Assembly (NCBI GenBank): GCA_021845505.1
Contig: JAJZVU010000003.1
Location: 26,813 to 90,812, forward strand
Direction of reading: 5' to 3'
Length of the DNA: 64,000 nt
Source of the DNA: Pseudomonadota bacterium
Lineage (GTDB): Bacteria; Pseudomonadota; Gammaproteobacteria; Burkholderiales; Burkholderiaceae_C
Positions 1 to 8,268 of the stretch are shown here, one piece after another. How positions within the stretch are numbered: position 1 is the stretch's first letter; each line of letters opens with the position of its first letter. The notes under the pieces were generated by a model, which saw nothing but the letters and a program-made list of their open reading frames with translations, was not told the origin of the DNA and ran no database searches. The position numbers were made by a program, and so were the translations under genes.

Positions 1-1066
1 CGGCCACCGCTGCCGCGTTGGCCTCCTCGGCGATGGCCTGGGTCTCCGATTGCGCCTTGCTCTTCTGCGCCACCGCGATGAGCCGCTCCTGGTCCTCGAT
101 CTCCACGTCGCGCCTGCGCTTGAGCTCCAGGCGCTCGATCTCGAGCTGACGCTCGATGCGCGCTGCCTCGACTGCGCGCTCCTGGCGGATGCGGGCCTTT
201 TCCACCTCCTCGACGGCGCGGATCTGCGCCTCCTCGGTCTCGCGCTCGCGCTCGGCCTTCTCCAGCGCGATCTCGGCGCGCTGCTTGGCGCGGCGAACCG
301 AGACCTCGCGCTCCTGCTCGAGGCGCGAGAACTCGCTTTCGCGCGCGATGCTCAGCGTCAGCTGCTCGGACTCCAGGTTCTTGCGCCGCATCGCCACCGC
401 GGTGTCCTGCTCGATGTCGTTGCGCTTCTTCTTGCGCGACTCGATCTCCTCGGTCAGGCGCGTCAGGCCTTCCGCGTCGAAGGCGTTCGACGGGTTGAAC
501 AGCTTCATGTCCGTCTGGTCGAGGCCCGTCAGCGAGGCCGCCTCCAGCTCGAGCCCGTTGTGGGTCATCGCATCGGCGACCTGCTCGCGCACCTCGCTGA
601 TGTAGCGGCCGCGATGCTCGTGGATCTCCTCCATGCTCATCTTGGCAGCCACCAGGCCCATGGCGTCCACGAAGCGGCCTTGCACGAGGTCCTTCAGGCT
701 CTCCGGGTTCATCGTGCGCCGGCCGAGGGTGCGCGCAGCCGCGGCGACGGACTCCTCCTTGGGCATCACCCGCACGAAGAACTCGACCGTGACGTCGATG
801 CGCATGCGATCGCGCGTGATCAGGGCCTGCTCGCGGCCACGGCGCACCTCCAGCCGCAAGGTGTTCATGCTGACTTCGGTGACGTCGTGGACGATCGGCA
901 GCACCAGCGCGCCACCGCCCATCACGACCTTCTCGCCCCCCAGACCGGTACGCACGAAGGACACGTCCTTCGACGACCTGCGGTACAGCCAGTGCAGCAG
1001 ATAGACAGCGACCGCGATGACGATCGCGACCAGGATGACGATCGCTATGATGTCCGAGCCGTTCAT
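1..1066 (-). CDS. flotillin / SPFH-family membrane scaffold protein (partial, 3' end outside window)
   Basis: About 355 codons are visible and the frame runs off the left edge without a stop. The ATG at 1066-1064 is followed by a short polar start and one N-terminal membrane segment (residues about 5-24, mostly I/V/A), then an SPFH/Band 7 domain. After about residue 180 comes a long charged stretch rich in Glu, Arg and Lys with heptad-like spacing, the coiled coil typical of flotillins (YqiK/FloA type). Flotillins organise ordered membrane microdomains at the inner membrane. It lies 74 bp downstream of the opsin gene on the same strand and may be the last gene of the transporter operon. The family call is firm; the partner is unknown. 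Confidence 0.85.
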   Translation of the reverse strand, partial: MNGSDIIAIVILVAIVIAVAVYLLHWLYRRSSKDVSFVRTGLGGEKVVMGGGALVLPIVHDVTEVSMNTLRLEVRRGREQALITRDRMRIDVTVEFFVRVMPKEESVAAAARTLGRRTMNPESLKDLVQGRFVDAMGLVAAKMSMEEIHEHRGRYISEVREQVADAMTHNGLELEAASLTGLDQTDMKLFNPSNAFDAEGLTRLTEEIESRKKKRNDIEQDTAVAMRRKNLESEQLTLSIARESEFSRLEQEREVSVRRAKQRAEIALEKAERERETEEAQIRAVEEVEKARIRQERAVEAARIERQLEIERLELKRRRDVEIEDQERLIAVAQKSKAQSETQAIAEEANAAAVA

Positions 1067-1140
1067 ACTTCCATCCCTTTCCGTTCAATCGAAAGTCGGG
1101 CGCGCGGCGCCTTGCTCGTGCACGGCCGCCGCTCCGCCGA

Positions 1141-1845
1141 TCAGCGCGCCGAGGTCGAATCCCGCATCGCGGCGGTCAGCACGATCAGCCCGAACGTGAC
1201 CTGATTGACCAGGTCGGCCAGGTTGTAGATGATGGTCAGCCTGCCTTCGTCGATGCCGCCGGCGAAGCTGCCGATGAAGTTGCACAGCGGGTACACCGCC
1301 CAGCCGACACTGACGATGAGGCGCAGCCAGAAGAAGCCCGTCTGGCTCGAGCGCGAGCCGTTGCGCGAGTTGACCTCGCTCATGCGGCCGAAGAACACCT
1401 CGCCGAGGATGTACAGCCAGCCGGCCAGGCCGATCAGGAAGCCCAGCGTCGGGTAGAAGAACCCGACTTCGCCCATGTAGCGCGAGAGTTCGGTCAGCAC
1501 CGCGACGACCAGCAGCCGCCAGAACAGCCCGTAGGGCAGCGTCGCCTGCGCGGCTATGTAGAAGTACAGGGTCACCACCTGCAGCGGCACCGCGATCAGC
1601 CAGCCGATGTAGCGATAGATCACCGGCATGTCGTGCGTGCCGAGCCAGATGGCGTCCATCTGCACGTACTGCAACGCCGCCACCAGCAGCGCGACCGCAG
1701 ACAGGGCTACCGGAACCTTCCATTTGCGTTGCGCCCAGGCCGTGCCGAGCAGCAGCAGCACGGACGCCGCGGCCGTGGATGCGGCCAGCAGGGCGAACGA
1801 TCCGCCGACGACGTCGGTCGCCTGCAACACCCCGGCTGCGCTCAT
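1141..1845 (-). CDS. microbial (type 1) rhodopsin homologue lacking the retinal-binding lysine
   Basis: 234 aa with seven predicted helices. It aligns without gaps to proteorhodopsin over the key blocks: YRYIGW (helix C), RYMGEVG (helix D/E), GWAVYP (helix F) and YNLADLVNQ (helix G). The Schiff-base Lys (K231 in green proteorhodopsin) is Gln215 here, codon CAG at 1203-1201. The proton acceptor Asp97 is Gly81, the donor Glu108 is Thr92, Thr101 is Ala85 and His75 is Gln. Arg94 (Arg78) and Asp227 (Asp211) are kept. Covalent retinal binding and classical proton pumping are therefore not expected. I chose the ATG at 1845, which has GGGGAG about 8 nt upstream; a GTG at 1941 is possible. It follows the two sugar-type permeases. 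Lysine-less opsins (Rh-noK) have been noted in proteobacteria; their role is unclear. Confidence 0.88.
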   Translation of the reverse strand: MSAAGVLQATDVVGGSFALLAASTAAASVLLLLGTAWAQRKWKVPVALSAVALLVAALQYVQMDAIWLGTHDMPVIYRYIGWLIAVPLQVVTLYFYIAAQATLPYGLFWRLLVVAVLTELSRYMGEVGFFYPTLGFLIGLAGWLYILGEVFFGRMSEVNSRNGSRSSQTGFFWLRLIVSVGWAVYPLCNFIGSFAGGIDEGRLTIIYNLADLVNQVTFGLIVLTAAMRDSTSAR

Positions 1846-1954
1846 CGCACGGCTCCCCGCTGCGTCTGGTCGCCGCGCTTCGCGTCGCGGCTGCCGCTGG
1901 ATTCGTCTTGCATTTGGCTCCCCAAGGTGATGCGATGCCACCGGCCCTCGCCGG

Positions 1955-3379
1955 TCACACCTGCGTGCGGATATGCGGCGAGCGCGCGTACAGCGCGACC
2001 ATCGGCAGGATCAGCAGCCCGAAGATGAATTGCTGCCATTGGAATGTCAGCCCGATACCCACCAGAAAGGATGTCAGCACCTGCAGCACGAGCACGCCGA
2101 TGACCGTGAAGCCATAGCCTCCGGCGCCGCCCAGCAGCGATGTCCCGCCGATGACCACGGCTGCCAGCGTGGTGAACAGATAGGGCTGCCCGACGCCGAT
2201 GAAGCCGCCGCCGCTCCACCCCAGCAGCAGCGCACCGGTCAGCGCCGAGGCCGCGCCGCTGATCGCGTACGCGGCCACCCAGTAGCGGCGCTCGGAGATC
2301 ATGAGGCGGCTGGCCGAGGTCCGGTTGCCGCCGAGCGCATAGATGTAGCGTCCATACACCGTGTGGCGCATTCCCAGGATCAGCCCGATGGCGACGGCGA
2401 TCCAGATCAGGATGACAGGGGGAATGGCCAGCCCGAAGGTCCGTCCGTTCATCGCGGCCAGGTTGCTCAGCCAGTGCGGGACGGTGCCGAACACGTTGCC
2501 GGCGAAGCTCGAGCCCAGGCTGGTGACGATCTGCGTACTGCCGGACACGGCAAAGCCCACCCCGAGCGTGAGGATCAGCGCCTGGCCCTGCAGGCGGAAA
2601 CTGAGGAAGCCGTTGAGCAGGCCGATGAGGGCTCCGATCACGAGCACGAGAATCACCGCCAGCCAGGACGGCACCCCCAGGCCCATCAGGTAGAGCAAGC
2701 CGACGTTCGCGGCGCCGATGACAAAGGGAATCGACAGATCGAGGCCGCCGAGCAACGCCACCAGCGTCTGTCCCACCGATGCCATGCCCAGGAAGGAGGC
2801 GAAGAGCAGCATGGAGCGCAGGTTGGCCGGCGAGATGAAGCCATCGATCTCGAGCGAACCGATGACGAACAGGCCGACCAGCACCATCAGGCCGATGAAC
2901 GCGCTCTTGTTGGCGGCGACGAAGCGGTTCATCACCGCCGAGAAGACGAGCAGCGCGATGAGGACGACTGCGGAGATGATGTTCAGCGCGTCGAAGAACC
3001 CTTTGACGGTCACCGACGCGATGCCGAACACGATCAGCACCAGGCCGATGCCGATCAGCACCGCGCGATGGCGGGCGATCCACACCCGCCACCCCTTGCT
3101 GCCGGCACGGCCGCCGGCGGCCTGCGAGGCCGCGTCCGCCGCGCCCTCGGCGGCCTGCGCACCCCCCGCCTGCTGGGCGTAGTAGCGCCACGCCCAGGTC
3201 ACCAGCGCGAAGGTCGCCACGGTGTAGAAGATCACCTCCTGCACGGGCAGGTGCTGTCCGAGGCCGAGGCCGAAGCCGACCGCGGAGATGGCCAGCGCCA
3301 CCGGCAGCCCGAGCCACCTGCGCAGCGCGCCCGACGCGCGGCGACGCGGCGCCGCGTGCTGCTCGGCCGGGGTGTTCAC
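1955..3379 (-). CDS. sugar-type ABC transporter permease (BPD_transp_2 / RbsC-like), second subunit
   Basis: 474 aa inner-membrane permease. From about residue 150 it carries the RbsC/YjfF-type domain with the GGLDLSI block and the EAA-like loop near GGTSLLGGAGG, which contacts the ATPase. The N-terminal 100-120 residues are extra: two hydrophobic helices, then an Ala/Gly-rich linker, then another helix pair. Family members are usually near 330 aa. The GTG start at 3379 overlaps the TGA of the upstream permease (GTGA), with GGAGG 7 nt before it. This supports translational coupling and formation of a heterodimeric channel. The substrate cannot be read from the sequence; the class imports pentoses, hexoses, autoinducer-2 or similar small molecules. 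Confidence 0.88.
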   Translation of the reverse strand: MNTPAEQHAAPRRRASGALRRWLGLPVALAISAVGFGLGLGQHLPVQEVIFYTVATFALVTWAWRYYAQQAGGAQAAEGAADAASQAAGGRAGSKGWRVWIARHRAVLIGIGLVLIVFGIASVTVKGFFDALNIISAVVLIALLVFSAVMNRFVAANKSAFIGLMVLVGLFVIGSLEIDGFISPANLRSMLLFASFLGMASVGQTLVALLGGLDLSIPFVIGAANVGLLYLMGLGVPSWLAVILVLVIGALIGLLNGFLSFRLQGQALILTLGVGFAVSGSTQIVTSLGSSFAGNVFGTVPHWLSNLAAMNGRTFGLAIPPVILIWIAVAIGLILGMRHTVYGRYIYALGGNRTSASRLMISERRYWVAAYAISGAASALTGALLLGWSGGGFIGVGQPYLFTTLAAVVIGGTSLLGGAGGYGFTVIGVLVLQVLTSFLVGIGLTFQWQQFIFGLLILPMVALYARSPHIRTQV

Positions 3380-4815
3380 TTGCGCGCCTCCAGGTGATGC
3401 AGGCTGCGCCCGGCGGCCCACGGTGCATGCCCGGAAATGGTGAAGATCCCCAGCAGGATCACGCCGGCGATCACCAGGTGGATCAGCGGCGCAAGGCCCT
3501 GCCTGCGGCTGGCCTGCGCGGGCGCGACGCGCAGCGCCAGCGTGGCGGCCAGCAGCAGCAGCACGATCGAGAGCACCGGCCAGGCGAGCGTCGATGGCGC
3601 TCCGGCTGTGGCGCCCGCTGCGGTTGCGGTCGACTCGAAGGGCATGGTCTCGTCACGCGCCGGCAGCGCGTCGCCGGCGCGTCGGGAGCGCGGCGGCGCG
3701 ACGGCCCGGTGGCCGGTCGATGCCACCGCCGCGGCCCGCGGCTTGGGCGCCGCGTAGTCGTAGCCCGCATGCAGGATCACCCCCAGCGCGACCAGCGAGC
3801 AGATGACGAAGAACAGCAGCGGCGAGAGATCGCCCACCAGCCGACGGACGTAGGGCAGCGCCAGGGTCAGCAGCAGCGAGGCCACGAGCACCGTGCCGTA
3901 GGACAGGTCGGTCACGAAGCTCTGCACCGCGCCGAAATTGAAGGTGGCCAGCACCGCCGTGATCAGGTACAGGTTCAGCGCTCCCAGCAGGGAGCCGATC
4001 GCCCCGCCACGCCCTCCGGCCAGGCTCGTTCCACCCAGCACCAGGGCCGTGATGGCGATCAAGGTGTAGGTGGTGCCCTGGGTCGGGTCGCCGGAGCCGA
4101 TCAGCGAGGTGTAGGTGATCGAGGCGAGCGCCGCGTACAGCCCGGCGATGACGTGCGCGCCAAGGCGCACGAGGTTGATGCGCACGCCGCTGGTGTAGGC
4201 GGCGCGCTCGTCGGATCCCATCAGTCGCAGGTGCCCGTAGAAGGGAGTCAGGGTGAACAGCAGCCAGGCCACGGTGGCCAGCACCAGGATCGCCGTCACG
4301 GGCGACCAGATCGAGGTGCCCTGTCCCCAGTTGGACATCCAGTCGGGCGTCGTCCCGCCGGGACGCGCCATGATCACGAGGTTGATCCCGGACAGCGCCA
4401 GGTAGCCGCTCAGCGACACGATGATCGGCTGCACCCTGACGAAAATGATGACCAGGGCCATGACGACCTGGTAGCTCACGCCCACCAGGGCGGCCCACAG
4501 GAAGAAGGTCAGCGGCGAGCCGATGACGTGGGCGCCGAAGAGCTGTACCAGCGTGACGTTGATGAACCCGATCAACGGGCCGATCGACAGGTCCACGGTG
4601 CCGCGCCCGGCTATGGCCAGCGCCATCACCGCGTAGGTCGCCAGGACCAGTGGGGTGGCCACGATGATCGCGCCGCCGACTCCCGAGTTCGTCACCAGGT
4701 TCGGCGTTCGCAGCACGGCCACGATCAGCAGCACGAACAGCAGGACGATGGGCACGAACAGGTACGTGCTCGATGCCGTCGACTGCCGGGACGGGTTCAG
4801 GTCGCCCGCGCTCAC
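3376..4815 (-). CDS. sugar-type ABC transporter permease (BPD_transp_2 / RbsC-like), first subunit
   Basis: 479 aa polytopic membrane protein. Residues about 20-330 form the RbsC-like domain (GRGTVDLSIG block, GGTSLAGGRGG near the ATPase-contact loop). Past the core there is a hydrophobic helix, an Ala/Pro/Arg-rich linker of about 60 residues and a final pair of helices, an unusual C-terminal extension that mirrors the N-terminal extension of the partner permease. The GTG start at 4815 overlaps the stop of the ATPase gene (GTGA). The family is clear; the substrate is unknown. Confidence 0.88.
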   Translation of the reverse strand: MSAGDLNPSRQSTASSTYLFVPIVLLFVLLIVAVLRTPNLVTNSGVGGAIIVATPLVLATYAVMALAIAGRGTVDLSIGPLIGFINVTLVQLFGAHVIGSPLTFFLWAALVGVSYQVVMALVIIFVRVQPIIVSLSGYLALSGINLVIMARPGGTTPDWMSNWGQGTSIWSPVTAILVLATVAWLLFTLTPFYGHLRLMGSDERAAYTSGVRINLVRLGAHVIAGLYAALASITYTSLIGSGDPTQGTTYTLIAITALVLGGTSLAGGRGGAIGSLLGALNLYLITAVLATFNFGAVQSFVTDLSYGTVLVASLLLTLALPYVRRLVGDLSPLLFFVICSLVALGVILHAGYDYAAPKPRAAAVASTGHRAVAPPRSRRAGDALPARDETMPFESTATAAGATAGAPSTLAWPVLSIVLLLLAATLALRVAPAQASRRQGLAPLIHLVIAGVILLGIFTISGHAPWAAGRSLHHLEARK

Positions 4816-6572
4816 CGCGTGCCCCCCATGCCGCCGAGGCGCGCCGCGCGCATCCACGGAGGCAGCAGGCGCAGCTCGCGCAGGGCCGCATCCTCCTCCG
4901 CGGCGGCGTCGCCGGCGCCCGCCTGCGCCCCGGCGCTTGCGCCGCCCTGACCGAACATCGACTCCAGGATGCGCGCGGGCTCGATCTGCGAGCCGGTGAA
5001 CTCGCCGAAGATGGTGCCGTGGCGAAACACCAGCACCCGCGTGCAGAAGCCGACGAACTCCTCGATCTCGCTGGACAGGTAGACGACCGACTTGCCACGC
5101 TGCGCAAAGGCGCCCAGGTGCTTGTAGAGCTCGGCCTTGGCGCCGATGTCGATGCCCCGGGCGGGATCATTGAGCAGCAGGATCTCGGGGCTGAGGGCGA
5201 AGGCCCTGCCGATGAGCACCTTCTGCTGGTTGCCGCCCGAAAGCGAAGTGATGCGATTGCTGCGCGCGCCCATGCGCACGGCCAGCCGCTCGATCTCCCA
5301 GTCGAACACCCCCTGCAGGGCGCGCCGGTTGATCACCGACAGCCAGCCCGCGCGGGCCGTGCGGCGGTACAACGGCATCAGGAGATTCTCGTAGATGCTC
5401 AGGTTGGCGAAGATGCCTTCCTTCTTCCGGTCCCCTGACACATAGACCACGCCATGGCGTGCCGCGTCGGCCAGTCCATGGATGTCGGCGAACCCGGTGC
5501 CGTCGCGCTCGCGCACCGCGGGCGTCTCCCGCTCGGCGCGCTGGATTCCGGCCAGCGCGCGGATGAACTCGTTCTGGCCCTGGCCGTCCAGCCCGGTCAG
5601 ACCCACCACTTCACCCTTGTGCAGCGCGAAGTCGATGCCGGGGCCTCGCCGGCTCAGCGCCAGGCCGCTCGTCTTCATGACGAGTTCGTGCCCCAGCACT
5701 TCCCGCGCCCTCAGCTGGGAGATCGGCGCCGGCGCCTCCTTGCCGGTCATCAGGTCGAGCAGGTTGCGCTCGGTGATGTCCTGGCGCTCCAGCACGCCGA
5801 CGTCGCGTCCGTCGCGCAGCACGGTGGCGCGGTCGCTGATCTGGATCAGCTCGGCGATGCGATGGGTGACGATGAGGATCGCCGAGCCCTGATCGCGCAA
5901 CTGACGCATCTTGGTGAACAGGCGCTGCGTCGAATCCAGATCGAGCGCGGCGGAGGATTCATCGAGGATCAGCACCTTGGGTTCGGTCAGCAGCGCGCGA
6001 CCGATGGTGATCCACTGCTTGACGCTCAGCGGAAGCGTTCCCACCAGGGTCTGCACGTCGATCTCGAAACCCAGCAGGTCGGCCATCAGGGCATGCGCGG
6101 CGGCGACCTTCTCGCGCTCCGACTTGGACCGCGTCCACAGGCGATCGGCGCCCAGGAACAGGTTGTCGACCAGCGTGCACTCGTCGGCGACCAGGACCTC
6201 CTGGAACACCGTCGCGATGCCCTGCGCGCGTGCATCGTGCGGGTTGCTCGGCATGTGCCCGAGCACGGAGACCTGCCCGCCGTCGATCGGCAGCACGCCG
6301 GAGAGGACCTTGGCCAGCGTGCTCTTGCCGCAGCCGTTTCCCCCGACGATGGCGTGGATCTCGCCCATGTGGGCGCTGAAGGTGCAGCCGTCGAGGGCGC
6401 GCGTCACGCCGAACGACTTGCGCACGTTCACCGCGGAGATCTCGCCGGTGACGATCGCCGGCGGCGCGGCCTCTCGACCTGCCTCGACGGGTCGAGGCAG
6501 TTCGTAGTGGTGCCCGGCCGGTGGGATCCCACCGGCCGCGCCGGCTGATTGCGGCATCGACTGCGAAGTCAT
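4812..6572 (-). CDS. sugar ABC transporter ATPase with two nucleotide-binding domains (RbsA/MglA-like)
   Basis: 586 aa cytoplasmic ATPase. NBD1 (about 45-275) has Walker A GGNGCGKST, Walker B LILDES and a weak signature (TLPLSVKQ). NBD2 (about 300-510) has the degenerate Walker A usual for this class (GLDGQGQNE) and a full signature SLSGGNQQK. This asymmetry is standard for RbsA-type proteins, with one catalytically competent site. The protein is longer than typical (about 500 aa) because of a 40-residue N-terminal tail and a 70-residue Ala/Glu-rich C-terminal tail. It lies 40 bp after the binding protein gene and is coupled to the permease behind it. Confidence 0.92.
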   Translation of the reverse strand: MTSQSMPQSAGAAGGIPPAGHHYELPRPVEAGREAAPPAIVTGEISAVNVRKSFGVTRALDGCTFSAHMGEIHAIVGGNGCGKSTLAKVLSGVLPIDGGQVSVLGHMPSNPHDARAQGIATVFQEVLVADECTLVDNLFLGADRLWTRSKSEREKVAAAHALMADLLGFEIDVQTLVGTLPLSVKQWITIGRALLTEPKVLILDESSAALDLDSTQRLFTKMRQLRDQGSAILIVTHRIAELIQISDRATVLRDGRDVGVLERQDITERNLLDLMTGKEAPAPISQLRAREVLGHELVMKTSGLALSRRGPGIDFALHKGEVVGLTGLDGQGQNEFIRALAGIQRAERETPAVRERDGTGFADIHGLADAARHGVVYVSGDRKKEGIFANLSIYENLLMPLYRRTARAGWLSVINRRALQGVFDWEIERLAVRMGARSNRITSLSGGNQQKVLIGRAFALSPEILLLNDPARGIDIGAKAELYKHLGAFAQRGKSVVYLSSEIEEFVGFCTRVLVFRHGTIFGEFTGSQIEPARILESMFGQGGASAGAQAGAGDAAAEEDAALRELRLLPPWMRAARLGGMGGTR

Positions 6573-6612
6573 GACGTCGTGCAGCGCTCGGGCCGGGCGT
6601 CTTGCGAACGCA

Positions 6613-7782
6613 TCAGGGCTTGTACTTCGTCGGGTCCGCCGGGTGGACGAAGAACTTGTCCAGGTAGGCGTTGCTGCCCCAGCGATCGGTGCCCACGTTC
6701 AGCCAGCCGTCCGAATTGACGTCGCAGTTGGCCGGCAGTTTGGCCTCGACGTCCTTGTAGGTGAGCTTGACCGGCGGCACCAGGATCGATTCGATCTTCG
6801 GGCCCTGGCCCTCGAGGGTGCGCATCATGATGTTCCAGGCCAGTTCGATCTCGTCCCCCGGAGGCCACAGCTGGTAGGCGGCGCTGATGAAGCCGGGATG
6901 CTTGCGCCAGTAGCACAGCGCGCCGAGTTCCCCGCCGATGCTCACCGGGACCATCTTGCGTCCCGACTGTTGCATCGCGCGCAGCACGCCGAGCTCGGCT
7001 GCCGACTGCACGACGATGCCGTCGAGCTTGCCGGGGTGCGTCGCCAGCCACTGCTGCACGGCCGATTGCGCGATCTGGTCGGTCCACATTCCGGCCACGT
7101 CGCCGACGATCTTCACCCCGGGAGCGGAGGCCAGGCCGGCCTTGATGCCGCGATCCTGCGAGTCCGATCCGGAGGTACCCGGAATGCCCTCGACGACCAG
7201 CACGTTGCCCTTGCCGCCGATCTGCTGGGTCATCCAGTGGCCGAGTTCGTAGCCACCCAGCTGGTAGTTCGTGGAGGCGTTCACCGAGTAGGGCGACGTC
7301 AGGTATCCCGTGAACGAGAACACCGGCACCCCGTGGGCGTAGGCGTACTTGACGGTCGCGTTCAGCGCGGTCGGGTTCGAGCAGCAGACGATGATGGCAT
7401 TGACGCCTTCATCCACCAGTTGCCGCATCTGCTGGATCTGCACCGAGTCCTTGAGGTTGGACTGGGTGATGATCACCTTCTTCACCAGGCCGAGCTTCTG
7501 CCACTTGGGAATGATCTCCTTTTGCAGGCGCTCCATCGCCGCGGCGCGCCAGGTGTTGCCGGCGTACGAACTGGCGTAGCCGATGGTCCACGGCGGCCCC
7601 TTCTTGGCCTTCCAGTTGCGATAGGGACTCGGCCCGATCGGCTGCTGGGGGTCCAGCATCTGCTTGGAATACAGCGACTTCTGGATGTTGGCCGGCAACT
7701 CATCGACGCCGGCAGCCAACGCATAGCCCGTTACCGAGCACAGAAGTGCCAGCGAGAGGCACCATCTCATGAATACCCTCAT
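6613..7782 (-). CDS. periplasmic sugar-binding protein of ABC transporter (Peripla_BP_4 / TorT-like)
   Basis: About 389 aa with an N-terminal signal peptide (MRVFMRW, hydrophobic core, cleavage near GYALAAG). The mature part is a type I periplasmic-binding fold: IGYASSYAGNTW starts the first lobe, VNAIIVCCSNP and VPVFSFTGY follow, and VLVVEGIPGTSGS lies in the second lobe. It delivers the ligand to the permeases encoded downstream. I chose the second ATG of a tandem pair (7782) because AAGGAGG lies about 5 nt before it; the first (7785) and a later ATG (7770) are possible. It is the first gene of the transporter operon. The ligand is unknown. Confidence 0.9.
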   Translation of the reverse strand: MRVFMRWCLSLALLCSVTGYALAAGVDELPANIQKSLYSKQMLDPQQPIGPSPYRNWKAKKGPPWTIGYASSYAGNTWRAAAMERLQKEIIPKWQKLGLVKKVIITQSNLKDSVQIQQMRQLVDEGVNAIIVCCSNPTALNATVKYAYAHGVPVFSFTGYLTSPYSVNASTNYQLGGYELGHWMTQQIGGKGNVLVVEGIPGTSGSDSQDRGIKAGLASAPGVKIVGDVAGMWTDQIAQSAVQQWLATHPGKLDGIVVQSAAELGVLRAMQQSGRKMVPVSIGGELGALCYWRKHPGFISAAYQLWPPGDEIELAWNIMMRTLEGQGPKIESILVPPVKLTYKDVEAKLPANCDVNSDGWLNVGTDRWGSNAYLDKFFVHPADPTKYKP

Positions 7783-8268
7783 CATCTCCTCCTTGACCAT
7801 CCTTGCTGAATCCACTGTCGTCGAAAACCCCGCAGCGCCACGAGGGCCGCGGGGCGGGAAAGCCCTGCGCAGAAGGCCGTGTTCAGCGCGGGAACATCTG
7901 TTCAGCCTGCTGAACCTTGTTCGAATTGCCGACGAGTGTTCACGAAAGGAAATTTGCTGTCAACGGGGATTCGCCCGCATTCCTTCCGGGGGGAAAAAGG
8001 CATCGCCCGAAGTCATCGATTTCTTGCGTTGCAACATCTCGATGCAGATCGAGGCAGTTTGCTGCACGTCCCTGCATGCGCCGCGCGCCCTCATGCAGCG
8101 CAGCATCGCCTGCCGCAACCGGGCATGGCGCGCGCGGTCCACGCTACGCATCCACGCATTTCGTTACAAACGTTTACCTTGCGCCGAGCATGGAGCCCTG
8201 CTGCCTTGCGGCGGTCGGCGCGTGGCGAGCCGCACCGGGGCGGACGCAGCCCGGCGGCGAGGGTTTGC
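7783..8268. other. non-coding region upstream of the ABC operon
   Basis: No convincing gene on either strand. It separates the EAL gene's 3' end from the start of the binding-protein gene and must hold the promoter of the ABC/opsin operon on the minus strand. It is less GC-rich than the surrounding genes around 7920-8040. The only clear structures are the palindromes at 7881-7915, reported separately. Confidence 0.5.
7881..7915. promoter_or_regulatory. tandem palindromes, candidate operator of the ABC/opsin operon
   Basis: GTTCAGCCTGCTGAAC at 7900-7915 is a perfect inverted repeat (7-bp arms, 2-bp centre). Immediately before it, 7881-7895 has GTTC-N7-GAAC. They lie about 100-130 bp upstream of the binding-protein start, where a repressor or activator would act. 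No regulator gene is adjacent, so the binding protein is unknown. Confidence 0.4.

Noticed and set aside
50..1204. A 384-codon plus-strand frame at the left end
   Set aside because: Antisense to the flotillin gene, which has a clear SPFH domain and coiled coil.
1141..1845. Functional light-driven proton pump
   Set aside because: The retinal lysine and both proton-transfer acids are missing.
1842..3428. A 528-codon frame overlapping the second permease
   Set aside because: Out-of-frame translation of the permease gene with Arg/Gly/Ala-rich low-complexity sequence; the permease frame has real helices and motifs.
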